This document shows positions 10,894 to 19,463 of a stretch of DNA of 62,463 nucleotides, in pieces (within the stretch, counting starts at the first letter, position 1; every line of letters starts with the position of its first letter). The position numbers were made by a program, and so were the translations under genes. The stretch comes from an uncultured Verrucomicrobiota bacterium. Lineage in GTDB: Bacteria > Verrucomicrobiota > Verrucomicrobiia > Opitutales > UBA9783. The notes below the pieces were generated by a model that worked only from the letters and a program-made list of their open reading frames with translations, did no database searches and was not told the origin of the DNA. The stretch covers positions 1 through 62,463 of the forward strand of contig CAMHMO010000007.1 in the NCBI GenBank assembly GCA_946186275.1. The letters are read 5' to 3'.

Positions 10894-11180
10894 ACTTCCT
10901 TTTGGTTTTATGAACGGCTTTTGTCAAATTCAAACACAAACGACCGATTTTTCACAAAAACCGTTATCAAAACCGATGCTGCATACACAACGCGCCCCAA
11001 ACCCCCTTTCGCACCATTGACGGCAAAAGATGCCAAAGACCGCAATCGACAATTTCAATCCATCTGTCCCGTTCCCGCGAACGCAAAACAACTTTCCGCA
11101 TACGGCACATCACAACCCTTCGTGCCGCCGACGGCAAAAAGTGCCGCAAAAAGCGACGCTTTGTAACCGTTTACGCCGGC

Positions 11181-12095
11181 TCAATTCGGCAGTGCAAGGG
11201 TCGGAATCTGCAGAAATTCGTCTTCAGTGGTCGATACCGCCATAAAGTGACGGTCGGATTTCGACAAAAACGCGGTAATGTTGCTTTTCAATACTTCCGA
11301 CAATGCGTCGAATCCCGACAGCGACAAGTTCGCGTCCTGCTTCATCAATAATCCGTCCCGCACAAAGGTCTTTCCGTCCGTTTCCGCGTTATAACCCCAA
11401 AGCAGTTCGTTTGAAACGTTTTCGGGAATATCCGCGCAGTCAACATCGCGGTACGGGCTTCCGCTCGTCGAACAGTACAGGTGCATCGCCCGCGATACCG
11501 CTTTCTCTTGCGCCGCATCCCGCGTTTTCAGACAAAAAGCCTTGTTTTGATCCCACGTACGATACAGAAAATCCAGCTGTTTGGCTGAAAGAAAGGTCTT
11601 GTCTTCATCTTTGTCCGTCGCCGCATCGTGCCATTCGAACGCATCCTCTTCCGTTTGAAAAGCCTGTTGAACCCACGCGTCGGTCGGCGTTTCCGCCTGA
11701 CACACTTCCACCTTCTGCGGTAAAGACAGCGATAACAACAACAGGCAATCCAGGATCGGATCTTCCGCGGCGGACGGGAGCAAAAACGTCAAACGATCCT
11801 TCGCCTGCAAATCAGACGTTTCAACCTCCAGAACCTTTTTTAAACCGTTAAAAACTCCCTTGTACGACAACGACGGGATGCCCAATGCATACGATTGCAC
11901 CGCTTTCTTCGGGAAACGAACGGCAAACGCCCGCTCGGTCAGCGTGACGCTCAGCCGATAACCCGGCAGACCCAACAGAACAATTCTGTCAAAAGATCGC
12001 TCCCGCACCAGGCGCAAAACGGATCCTTCGTTACACTCATCACCCGCTGCGAACGGATCCGAACCATCGGGAATGGCAAATAGAATTCTCTTCAT
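11181..12095 (-). CDS. Degenerate RtcR-like regulator: CARF-type domain plus inactive sigma-54 AAA+ domain
   Basis: 304 residues from the ATG at 12095. Residues 1-135 resemble the CARF sensor of RtcR-type activators: KRILFAIPDGSDPF, EGSVLRLVRERSFDRIVLLGLPG, and a LTFLLPSAAEDPILDCLLLL segment where CARF proteins have the SSGTPQMQ ligand loop. Residues 189-293 align with a sigma-54 activator AAA+ domain without gaps at the start: LKTRDAAQEKAVSRAMHLY replaces the usual L-x-GETGTGKELVARAIH, so Walker A is lost, yet VSRAMH remains. SPYRDVDCADIPENVSNELLWGYN follows the family pattern PFVxVNCAALPENL-xx-ELFGH. The GAFTGA loop is missing (AETDGKT), and LSLSGFDALSE replaces LFLDEIDALP. The protein ends before a DNA-binding domain. 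It is either a decayed gene with an intact frame or a non-ATPase nucleotide sensor. Confidence 0.6.
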   Translation of the reverse strand: MKRILFAIPDGSDPFAAGDECNEGSVLRLVRERSFDRIVLLGLPGYRLSVTLTERAFAVRFPKKAVQSYALGIPSLSYKGVFNGLKKVLEVETSDLQAKDRLTFLLPSAAEDPILDCLLLLSLSLPQKVEVCQAETPTDAWVQQAFQTEEDAFEWHDAATDKDEDKTFLSAKQLDFLYRTWDQNKAFCLKTRDAAQEKAVSRAMHLYCSTSGSPYRDVDCADIPENVSNELLWGYNAETDGKTFVRDGLLMKQDANLSLSGFDALSEVLKSNITAFLSKSDRHFMAVSTTEDEFLQIPTLALPN

Positions 12096-12146
12096 GAGAC
12101 AACGGTTTTGCATTGAAACCGTTTTTTCCGTTTTTGCAAACAAAAA

Positions 12147-12833
12147 ATGATTTTTGAGAAAAAACCACCATCCCGACGGCAAAAATTACCCGCGCCGTCA
12201 GCCCTTACACAGTCTCAATGTCCCGTGTACGTTACACATCTTCAACGCGGCAACCATTTCCCGCTTGAACAACCCCGAAAAATTTCCTTACGTAAGAACG
12301 TGGCGCTGACGCTTTTGGCAATGCTTTTGGGAGCGGGGTTGCTCGCGTTCGGCGGCGGTTGCCTGCTCTTAAATGAAAAGCACGGCGAAGCATCCCTGAA
12401 AATTCTGCGCAACGAACGCCTTGGATTGTTGGTTTTTACCGTTGCGCATCTGTGGTTTTTCCTGAACCTCTGGCAGACGGATGCCAAGGAATGCGAAGAT
12501 TTCAAACTTGTGCTTACCTTGTTCTTCGGCTTTGCCTTCGTCGGTTGCATCCTTTACTGGAAGGATTTCCTCATCGTTCGCGGTATCGCCGTGTTGACGG
12601 TACTGTCCGTGCATCGCCTCCTGCAGATCGGCTACATGAGCGACCATGTCCTCCGACCGTACGTCTCGGGGCTGTTTTACTTTTGGATTGTGCTGTCGCT
12701 TTACTTCGGCGTATGCCCGTACCGTGCACGCGACCTCGTTCACACCCTCTTTCGCAACAACCGCCGTCGGCTCAAAACCGTCGCGGGGTGCAGTATCTTT
12801 TACGGTGTTTTGTTGGTTTGGCTTGCGTGCTGA
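12147..12833 (+). CDS. Integral membrane protein of unknown function
   Basis: Up to 228 residues. Five hydrophobic segments can be seen: VALTLLAMLLGAGLLAFGG, LGLLVFTVAHLWFFLNL, LVLTLFFGFAFVGCILYW, LFYFWIVLSLYFGVC and VAGCSIFYGVLLVWLA, with short basic loops (FRNNRRRLK) consistent with an inner-membrane topology. The N-terminal 50 residues are polar and basic and have no ribosome site before the ATG, so the start may lie further in, for example the GTG at 12300. No family is recognised. It is divergent from the RtcR-like gene and 180 bases upstream of gmk, and it may be co-transcribed with gmk. Confidence 0.55.
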   Translation: MIFEKKPPSRRQKLPAPSALTQSQCPVYVTHLQRGNHFPLEQPRKISLRKNVALTLLAMLLGAGLLAFGGGCLLLNEKHGEASLKILRNERLGLLVFTVAHLWFFLNLWQTDAKECEDFKLVLTLFFGFAFVGCILYWKDFLIVRGIAVLTVLSVHRLLQIGYMSDHVLRPYVSGLFYFWIVLSLYFGVCPYRARDLVHTLFRNNRRRLKTVAGCSIFYGVLLVWLAC

Positions 12834-13013
12834 CGAGCTCCGCCTTTGAAAGGAAGCGCATGATACGCACACGGAAAGGATCTTGTTTCGCATGATAAAA
12901 AATCGAATAACGAAAGGCCTTGCGCGCTTTTCACGGAACTCCGTTGAGGAACACCTCCGACGACACTCATCGAACCTTCTCCGATACCGCAGGCAATCGC
13001 AACGTTTTTTCTT

Positions 13014-13592
13014 ATGAGTTGCCCGCTTCTTATTGTCGTAACGGGACCTTCGGGTTGCGGAAAAACAACGCTCTGTCGGCGTTTTTTGGAAGAAATCCCG
13101 AATACAGCGCGCGTCATCACGACTACCACGCGTTCACCGAGAGCCGGCGAAGTTGACGGCGTCGATTATCACTTCATAACGCTGGAAACGTTCTCAAAAG
13201 CCCTCGAAAACGACGAGTTCCTGGAACACGCCCGCGTGTATGATCATGATTACGGCGTTTCCAAAGCGGTGTTACGGGAACACGGGGACAAAGATCTCAT
13301 TTTGAGCCTGGATGTCCGCGGCGCGCAGACCTTTCAACAAAACGCCCGCACGATGCTTACCGACCGCCGTTTGGTGACGATTTTCATCGAGCCCGATTCG
13401 TTGGAAACGCTGAAAGAGCGTTTATCTACGCGCGGAACCGATGATGCACCGACGATCCGAACACGCCTTCAAACGGCTGAAACGGAGTTGCGCCTGGCAT
13501 CACGCTTCGATTATCGCCTGCAAAGTCGCGATCGAGCGCACGATTGGCGCTGTCTGCAACACATTTATTACGCCGAAAAAATGCGGTCTTAA
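13014..13592 (+). CDS. gmk: Guanylate kinase
   Basis: 192 residues, normal length. It phosphorylates GMP to GDP with ATP in the cytoplasm, required for recycling of GMP and supply of GTP. The P-loop GPSGCGKTT lies at 11-19. The GMP-binding region TTTTRSPRAGEVDGVDYHFITLETF follows, then EHARVYDHDYGVSK (usually VYGNYYGT) and LSLDVRGAQTF (usually LDIDVQGA). Lid arginines are present in LKERLSTRGTDDAPTIRTRL. The D-H-D-Y in place of G-N-Y-Y is a mild deviation. The stop overlaps the stop of the convergent gene by 3 bases. Family assignment is secure. Confidence 0.93.
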   Translation: MSCPLLIVVTGPSGCGKTTLCRRFLEEIPNTARVITTTTRSPRAGEVDGVDYHFITLETFSKALENDEFLEHARVYDHDYGVSKAVLREHGDKDLILSLDVRGAQTFQQNARTMLTDRRLVTIFIEPDSLETLKERLSTRGTDDAPTIRTRLQTAETELRLASRFDYRLQSRDRAHDWRCLQHIYYAEKMRS

Positions 13593-13993
13593 GCAACATT
13601 TTTGTATTCCTTTCTGCGGTTTTCGGAACGCATCTGTTCCAAATGGTAGTACGCCAACCCGAGCTTCCCGAGGCGCGAATCGCACGAACATCTTAAAATC
13701 ACCTGCCCGTTTTCCTTCACCAGGCAACGACCCAAACCGTCGCGTTCGAACGTAATCGTCGAATCGTCCGCCTTGCGAAACTCTTCCAACAGCGGCTGTT
13801 GTTGAGCCTCTTCCAGCAGTTCCGTCTGCATTTCGCGAATAACCGATTCCTTACGTCCTTCTTTTTCCAAATGCGCCATAATTGCCCCGAAGTTAAAAAC
13901 GTATTTCTCGCTTTCCTTCTTCGGACGCAACGCCTGTTCCAAAAACGACGTCCCGATGTTCGCCAACCCGTTCACGATCCATGTATGCACCAT
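13589..13993 (-). CDS. Hypothetical protein, 134 residues
   Basis: Reading frame MVHTWIVNGLANIGTSFLEQALRPKKESEK onwards. It has an N-terminal amphipathic or weakly hydrophobic helix, then a charged helical stretch rich in Glu and Gln (EKEGRKESVIREMQTELLEEAQQQ), then a short beta-like part containing VILRCSCDSRLGKLGLAYYHLEQMR. Codon composition resembles neighbouring genes, and the frame tightly abuts gmk in convergent orientation with overlapping stops, which favours a real gene. I do not recognise a family. A role cannot be stated. Confidence 0.5.
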   Translation of the reverse strand: MVHTWIVNGLANIGTSFLEQALRPKKESEKYVFNFGAIMAHLEKEGRKESVIREMQTELLEEAQQQPLLEEFRKADDSTITFERDGLGRCLVKENGQVILRCSCDSRLGKLGLAYYHLEQMRSENRRKEYKNVA

Positions 13994-14427
13994 ACGCCTT
14001 AAATGTAAGCATAAATCGTGCCAACTTAAATCGCCTTACAATCCCGCTTCCAATCCCGATCTTGCCCGTTTCGTTCCAGCAAAACCCACCTTCGAAGCGG
14101 ATTTGTGTTTTATTTTCAGGAAAATTTTTCCATTTTAAGTGAAAAAAGAAATTTTTTTGCGACGCGATTGAAAATTTTTCCAAAAAGAAAAGATGATGCC
14201 GCACCAACCCAACGCAATCGCCGCAAAATCGTCGTGAACCGGGATTGGGAGCCAAAAAGAAGCATTTTAATATGTTTTTAAAAATCGTGTCATTTTTTCA
14301 TAAAAAAACAGGAAAGTTTTTCAAAAAAAGACAAAAAACGGCGATTTTTCGTGATAAAGAAGCGGGAAAGATGCGGGAGAAGATTTTTTTAAAAAAGTTC
14401 CAAAAAATGATTTCAAAAACTTTAAAC
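13994..14427. other. AT-rich gene-free region
   Basis: 434 bases between the hypothetical gene and the end of rsmG. Composition is strongly A/T-biased with many A- and T-runs. A plus-strand frame starting at 14245 runs into the rsmG gene and is only a lysine/phenylalanine-rich translation of the A-tracts. No RNA gene or repeat is seen. Confidence 0.55.
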
Positions 14428-15042
14428 TTATTTTCGATACCAAAGCAATTTTTTTGTAACGGCATACCGTCCGCGAAAAAAGGCTTCCAAATCGATAACG
14501 CGTGTATGTCCCCTCAGAGTTTTCGGAACCAAGGTTTCAACATCGCCGCCCGACCAGTAAAACACCGAACCGCGCGGTTTTAAGTGCTTTTGTGCTTCGG
14601 CAACAAAACGCTCGAACGCCGTCACGCCCCGCCCGACACAGGCATCGTAACGATCCGAAAGGTTCTCCAAACGTTCGCATACGACGCGCACGTTAGGTAA
14701 CGCGAGTTTTTCAGCCATATCGGCGACGGCAACGGTTTTTTTGCGAATCGAATCCAGCAATGTAAAAGAAACCTTCGGGAACAGGATCGCCAGCGGCATC
14801 CCCGGGATGCCTCCGCCCGTTCCGACATCCAGAACGCTCTTTAAATTGTCAAAGTATGCATGCACTTCGGTATCTTCCGCCGACGGCAGGATTGGAAGGA
14901 TATGATTTTCGAAAAAGTTCGTTTCTTTGCGGGAGATTAAATTCACCTTCCCGTTCCATTCCGACAGCAACGTCGCATATGCTTCCAGACGTTGCCACGC
15001 CTCGGAAGAAAGGGTTTTGAAAAAAGACGAATACGTTTGCAC
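14428..15042 (-). CDS. rsmG: 16S rRNA (guanine527-N7)-methyltransferase RsmG
   Basis: 204 residues, typical length. RsmG (GidB) methylates N7 of G527 in 16S rRNA using S-adenosylmethionine. The N-terminal helix LLSEWNGKVNLIS, the motif I SVLDVGTGGGIPGMPLAILFP near 70-90, FTLLDSIRKKTVAVADMAEKLAL and ACVGRGVTAFERFVAEAQKHLKPRG match the family in order. The common RAV after the binding pocket is here RGV. rsmG is often near oriC together with mnmE and mnmG in other bacteria; here mnmE is about 37 kb away. The ATP/ADP translocase gene lies 103 bases upstream on the same strand and could share a transcript. Confidence 0.93.
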   Translation of the reverse strand: MQTYSSFFKTLSSEAWQRLEAYATLLSEWNGKVNLISRKETNFFENHILPILPSAEDTEVHAYFDNLKSVLDVGTGGGIPGMPLAILFPKVSFTLLDSIRKKTVAVADMAEKLALPNVRVVCERLENLSDRYDACVGRGVTAFERFVAEAQKHLKPRGSVFYWSGGDVETLVPKTLRGHTRVIDLEAFFRGRYAVTKKLLWYRK

Positions 15043-15145
15043 GGTTTTGGACGAAAAACAGCGTTATAGTCGCTTAAAACGGTTAAAAAGACAACATGCG
15101 TTTTTAAACTTAATGCAAACAACGCCCCGCGCCGCACCTCCGCCG

Positions 15146-16654
15146 TTACGCCTCTTTCCCGTTTTCGATACGCCGATTGAGCCGAAATACGGCGAATATC
15201 CAGGCGACGGCAAGCAGCATGTAAATCGCACAGGCATACGGCGCCACATCATCATAGGTCGCCGGAAACTCCGAAAAACTGCCGAGAATCGTCAACATCA
15301 GCACCTGGAAGCCCGAGCCGAACGATTTCCCGAAGCGGTGCCCCATGCCGTCCACAAAAGCCTTCCCTTTCGCCTTTAAATCGTCGCTCAACGGAATAAA
15401 CGCAATCTCTTTGCTCATATCGAAGAACGACATCTTTCCGGAACGCCCGAGTACCATTATCACCAATCCGAATTGCACGATGGTGTGCGAAAAACCGGAA
15501 AGACCTCCGAGGGGTACCAACAGAAATTTTCGGAACAGAATCGTACCAAACAGTGCTATGCCGCCGATCAACATCACCGTCGGCGTCACCAGTGCCCCGA
15601 TTTTCCAAGGGAATTTTCGAAAAACCGCCGTCACGAAAAGCGTAAATACAATCGATAAAATCCCGTATCCCATGGTGTAATGACTGATAAACGTACAGTA
15701 GTCGTTCGGATTCGGGAAGCAAATGCTCACTTCGTGTTTCCAAAAATTTTCCAGCATGTTGTCCGTGAAGGCGTAACTGACCACCAAAATCGCCAACAAC
15801 GCCAGATACGGCGAATGCAACACCACACGAAGCTCGTCCCGCAAACGCACTTTCTTTTTGGCTTTGAGCCGCATCCCAGGCAGTTCGGGCTTGTCGTAAA
15901 AGCGTTTATCCGTCAGTACGCGACGATAAACCCAATGATATAAAAACATCGCAAGGCAACTTGTGACCGCAACCGTTCCGATCAACGCGTTTAACGTCCA
16001 TTGCCACGCATCCTGTCCCTTAGGTACATGACTGCGGATATCCGACGCCAGCCCGCCGACGTAGCCGGCTGCCGCAACCGCCAACTGCCCGAACACCAGC
16101 AAAAAACCGTAAGTACGCTTGGCTTCTTCCACCGCGGTGATTTGCGCCATAAACTGCCAAAACAAAATCGTCATCACGAAGGTACTCCACAGCTCGGCAA
16201 ATACGAAAAAAACGGCATAACTCCAACAGCCCCAAACGGAAAACAGCCAAAAAAGCGACGGATACGCCCTCTGGTACTCGACAACCGTCGGCAACAAGGG
16301 ATGCAAAACATCGCGCAACGGATACAAAACGGTCGCAAAAAGCACAAAAAAGGCGACAAACGTCCCTATCACCGCCGCGTATAAACGTTCGCCGTGCAAC
16401 CGATCGCTCACCTTTGTATAAAGAAACAAAAACAGCACGGTCATCGCCGGCATACAGAGCTTCAGAAAGGAAATCGCTTCCACGCCCGCCGCCGTAACAA
16501 TCAGCGAATCCTTCAAATTTTTCAAACAGTAGTGATTAAAAATGCAAAAGCAATGGATGAGCAGAAGCGGCAGGAATTTTTTCAGCTCATAACCGCGAAT
16601 CGGGAAAAAAAATTCCCGCAATGCCGAAAAAAAACGAACGATTTTTACCATCAA
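15146..16654 (-). CDS. ATP/ADP translocase (TLC/NTT family)
   Basis: 502 residues, the normal size of nucleotide transport proteins. These inner-membrane antiporters exchange bacterial ADP for host ATP, or import nucleotides with protons, and are almost confined to intracellular bacteria and plastids. The N-terminus YELKKFLPLLLIHCFCIFNHYCLKNLKDSLIV, with KNLKDSLIVTAAGVEAISFLKL, is the family hallmark. About eleven to twelve hydrophobic segments follow, with the conserved ELWSTFVMTILFWQFMAQI and the EEAKRTYGFLLVFGQLA segment. SKEIAFIPLSDDLKAKGKAFVDGMGHRFGKSFGS is the typical cytoplasmic loop (usually KEMAYIPLD...KGKAAID). Exact substrate and mode cannot be read from sequence. This single gene is the main evidence that the organism lives inside host cells. 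Confidence 0.92.
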   Translation of the reverse strand: MMVKIVRFFSALREFFFPIRGYELKKFLPLLLIHCFCIFNHYCLKNLKDSLIVTAAGVEAISFLKLCMPAMTVLFLFLYTKVSDRLHGERLYAAVIGTFVAFFVLFATVLYPLRDVLHPLLPTVVEYQRAYPSLFWLFSVWGCWSYAVFFVFAELWSTFVMTILFWQFMAQITAVEEAKRTYGFLLVFGQLAVAAAGYVGGLASDIRSHVPKGQDAWQWTLNALIGTVAVTSCLAMFLYHWVYRRVLTDKRFYDKPELPGMRLKAKKKVRLRDELRVVLHSPYLALLAILVVSYAFTDNMLENFWKHEVSICFPNPNDYCTFISHYTMGYGILSIVFTLFVTAVFRKFPWKIGALVTPTVMLIGGIALFGTILFRKFLLVPLGGLSGFSHTIVQFGLVIMVLGRSGKMSFFDMSKEIAFIPLSDDLKAKGKAFVDGMGHRFGKSFGSGFQVLMLTILGSFSEFPATYDDVAPYACAIYMLLAVAWIFAVFRLNRRIENGKEA

Positions 16655-16899
16655 ATGCTACGTTTTCTTTTGCCACTCAACAACGGTACCGTCAAGAATT
16701 TTCCTGTTTCACGCCGTAAAAACGGGTGTTGAAGCTTTCCGATATCTCCGAACAATGCCGCCAAAGTGTTGTTGCGAATTTCAACCGTTTTTGCTCGATC
16801 GCCTCCGATACCACATACACAATTTACGATAACCTTCCGAACACAAAAATCGCCTTCGTTACATCCCCAAAAACCGATCGATGTTCGTTGTTTCGCCCA

Positions 16900-17898
16900 T
16901 CAGTCTCTTAAATCGACATGCGCGGCACGGGTTAAACGATCATTCAGCGCACGTCCGATACCTTCGTTCGGTGCTGCTTCCGTCCAAATCGACTGCCACC
17001 CCTGCGTATCCAGCGTTTGGAGGCAGTCAAATAAGTGCGACGCGACTTCGTTTAGGTCTCCGTTTGGACTTAAAACACATTCACCTTCCCGCAACGGTCG
17101 CGATGGCGGGAATAAAAAGACACGCGCGGCACGTTCTTCGAAGATTTCTTTATAACGGAGCGGCGGTACGTAATCGGCGAGGTTTTTCACTAAATACAGC
17201 GGCGTTTGCGGACTGTAATGCTTTTTGTACAACCCGGGCGAAAGATGCGGCTTTTGCTCCGAAATCACACCCGACGACGTTACAATCGGACGTTGAAGAA
17301 ACACTTCCAACACTTCTGCCGTAATCGGTCCGTAACGCAACAGTGTCGGTTGTGCTTCGTCCAATAAAGATAAAATCGTTGATTCCAGACCGAACACACA
17401 CGCTCCGCCGTCCAGGATGTAGGGAATACTTCCGCCGAGATCATTTAAAACGTGCATGGCCGTTGTCGGACTGACGTGCTGAAAACGATTGGCACTCGGT
17501 GCAACGAGCGGCCCACCCGTCAAATCGATCGCCCGACGAAACAACGGTGCCTGCGGACAACGCACCGCCACGGACGGTTGCCACGCGGTAACGATATCCG
17601 AAACGCACGCTTTCTTCTTCAACACCAGCGTCAGAGGTCCCGGCCAAAACCGTTCCGTCAACGCCTGTACCAACGGCGTCGTCTCGGCAACGGTTTGAAG
17701 TTGCTCAAAACCCGAAACATGTACAATCAGCGGATTGTTCGTCGGTCTTTGTTTAACAAAATAAATTTTCCGTATCGTTTCTTCCGAAAACAACGGTGCC
17801 GCCAGCCCGTAGACGGTTTCGGTCGGCAACGCAACGGGCTCGCCGCGCTTCAGCCAACACACCGCTTCTTCAACGGAAGTTCCGATAATGGTTTTCAT
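16900..17898 (-). CDS. tsaC: Threonylcarbamoyl-AMP synthase, two-domain Sua5 type
   Basis: 332 residues from the ATG at 17898 (MKTIIGTSVEEAV). It makes threonylcarbamoyl-adenylate from threonine, bicarbonate and ATP, the first step of the t6A37 tRNA modification. The YrdC domain has LPTETVYGLAA, the catalytic KxR in VKQRPTNNPLIVHV, RFWPGPLTLVLKKK, VAVRCPQAP and LVAPSANRFQHVSPTTA. STILSLLDEAQPTLLRYGPI closes it. The extra 120 residues, starting SPGLYKKHYSPQTPLYLV, are the Sua5 domain, absent from the short TsaC form. The name sua5 or ywlC is equally valid. A longer frame upstream adds residues with no family match. Confidence 0.9.
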   Translation of the reverse strand: MKTIIGTSVEEAVCWLKRGEPVALPTETVYGLAAPLFSEETIRKIYFVKQRPTNNPLIVHVSGFEQLQTVAETTPLVQALTERFWPGPLTLVLKKKACVSDIVTAWQPSVAVRCPQAPLFRRAIDLTGGPLVAPSANRFQHVSPTTAMHVLNDLGGSIPYILDGGACVFGLESTILSLLDEAQPTLLRYGPITAEVLEVFLQRPIVTSSGVISEQKPHLSPGLYKKHYSPQTPLYLVKNLADYVPPLRYKEIFEERAARVFLFPPSRPLREGECVLSPNGDLNEVASHLFDCLQTLDTQGWQSIWTEAAPNEGIGRALNDRLTRAAHVDLRD

Positions 17899-18635
17899 GG
17901 TTTGGATTGTGTCCCGATTTTCCTCCGAAAACGAGGCAAAAAATACCGTCAGACGCGAGATTTTCCCTGAAGTTGCGCAACACCCGTTCATTTGTTTGGA
18001 TCACCGGAAAGTGTTTTGCAACTCTTCCCGTATGGTGCCTTTCTGCGACAAAGCATCGCTGTCGGGAGATAATTCCAACCACGGTATCTACCGATTCCCT
18101 TTCGGAACGGTTTTCTTTATGCACCTTTTTCTCCATCAGCATCGACGTATAACCGACAACCTAATCATTAACCGAAGTCAAGCGAACATCGAACGGTAAT
18201 TTTAAACGAAAAACACACCTTACCCTGCGGCGCGCCTCCGCCACCGTTTGCGTACATTTTGCGCGCGTGGTTCTCTTGTACGAGAGTATGCCGTCAAAAG
18301 GCGAAACCAACCGCCCTTCACGTTTCACGATACCGTCGCAGTGTTGTCGCTGTCAAAAAACACAACTCCGTTCGAAGAAGCTGCTTTGCCGGTTTACTTT
18401 ACGCAAAACTTTGCATGCACAGGTACGATAAAGCTTGCGTTTTTACGGTTTCGGGGTCAGAATAGGGATGTACAGGGCGGTTAAAATTGGTTTTACTGGA
18501 TGATACTTATCAACTAAAATATCAACGGACAAACGGACACGATCCTTGCGGAACCGAAAACCGCCGACTGTCGTTGACAAAAACATCTCTCTGTATGCGT
18601 ATGCGTCAGACAATCGCCCGCGAAAAAACGAAACA
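17899..18635. other. Long gene-free region upstream of tsaC
   Basis: 737 bases with no convincing gene on either strand. Open frames here have no hydrophobic pattern or family match. I looked for 4.5S RNA, RNase P, tmRNA and 6S core motifs and saw none. From about 18220 to 18490 the composition becomes more G/C-rich and mixed than usual spacer, so an unrecognised RNA or gene relic is possible. Confidence 0.45.
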
Positions 18636-18863
18636 ATGAAACGTTGGTTCAATTTAAAAACGTTCGGTTGGATTTGCACGACGATCGGATTAATCGGCAC
18701 GATATTTTATTCCCAAAACCTGATTACGCCGGCTTCCGTCCTGTGGTTCATCGCAAACAGCTCCTTTACGGTGTATAATCTGGTACAGGAGAAACCGCAA
18801 ATCGCACAAGCCGTCTTTTTCCTTGTGAATGCGATCCTGAACGCCATCCAACTGATGCATTAA
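18636..18863 (+). CDS. Small membrane protein, two to three TM segments
   Basis: 75 residues starting MKRWFNLKTFGWICTTIGL. Hydrophobic segments FGWICTTIGLIGTIFYS, ASVLWFIANSSFTVYNLV and AQAVFFLVNAILNAIQLM are separated by short polar turns (QNLITP, QEKPQI). The layout resembles half-transporters of the PQ-loop/SemiSWEET kind and YgjV-like or CBU_0592-like small membrane proteins, where an LWFxxNxxF helix is common. A longer frame begins at 18546 but the extension is basic and shows no membrane pattern. It is isolated, with gene-poor DNA on both sides. Function unknown; the transporter suggestion is by topology only. Confidence 0.55.
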   Translation: MKRWFNLKTFGWICTTIGLIGTIFYSQNLITPASVLWFIANSSFTVYNLVQEKPQIAQAVFFLVNAILNAIQLMH

Positions 18864-19140
18864 CCGAAATCGATGCCGTTAACAAACGGCTTCCAAACGC
18901 ACGGAGGATATTCGCAACAACGCTGCACGGTTGTCGAAGCAATCTCAGTCAACACCTCACTGGCAGAACAACACCCTCAATATACAACGTACAAAAGGTA
19001 CCCGCCAAGCATGGAAAAACACAAAACAGAGCATACAGGCACACAATCCGCTTTCTCAACGGTTACACCAGCCCCCAACGCTTTCGAAACCCAACAAAAG
19101 TTGCCTCAATTCCGACGACAACCCACTCCTCCGACCGCCG

Positions 19141-19332
19141 TCAGAGCATTTGGAGCATATTGCGCGCCTGCTTGACGATGCGCGTCAAATGCCGCTGTTC
19201 GTGCGCCGTTAAACGCGTTTTGCGTCGCGGCAAAATCTTACCCGTTTCCGTTACAAACCGTCGCAGTTTATCCGTATCGCGCCACGTTAAATCCAGCACC
19301 GACGGACGTTGTTCTTTTTTAGTATCGTTCAT
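19141..19332 (-). CDS. rpsR: Small ribosomal subunit protein bS18
   Basis: 63 residues from the ATG at 19332 (MNDTKKEQRPSVLDLTWRDTDKLRRF). LRRFVTETGKILPRRKTRLTAHEQRHLTRIVKQARNMLQML matches the bS18 core, where LRRFITERGKILPRR and the HQR-L-AIKRAR pattern are hallmarks. bS18 binds the platform of the 30S subunit with bS6. The family usually sits in rpsF-ssb-rpsR-rplI; here it is alone, divergent from thiE, which is unusual. It is shorter than the common 75-80 residues because of a trimmed N-terminus. A TTG start 12 bases upstream is possible. Confidence 0.88.
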   Translation of the reverse strand: MNDTKKEQRPSVLDLTWRDTDKLRRFVTETGKILPRRKTRLTAHEQRHLTRIVKQARNMLQML

Positions 19333-19463
19333 GCTTGTCAACAAACAGCCTTATTGAAGGCGGTTTCATGCAAAATGCAAGCTCAAAACCGCCGTTTCCG
19401 ACGGCATCGCTCACGGGCGCACGCGAAAATTGCCTTTTGTTGCAAAAATACGTACAAAAAGGC

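Noticed and set aside
10606-11166. 186-codon plus-strand frame opposite the APH-like kinase
   Set aside because: It is largely antisense to the kinase gene, has no family features, and its end lies in spacer.
14245-14583. 112-codon plus-strand gene
   Set aside because: Translation is dominated by lysine and phenylalanine from A/T tracts and the second half is antisense to rsmG.
17488-17503. Second sigma-54 promoter inside tsaC
   Set aside because: TTGGCACTCGGTGCAA has 8 rather than 10 bases between GG and GC and lies within a conserved coding sequence.
17992-18480. tRNA, 4.5S RNA, tmRNA or RNase P RNA gene
   Set aside because: No GGTTCGANTCC arm, no 4.5S GGAAGGAAGCAGC-like core and no GAGGAAAGTCC motif were found.
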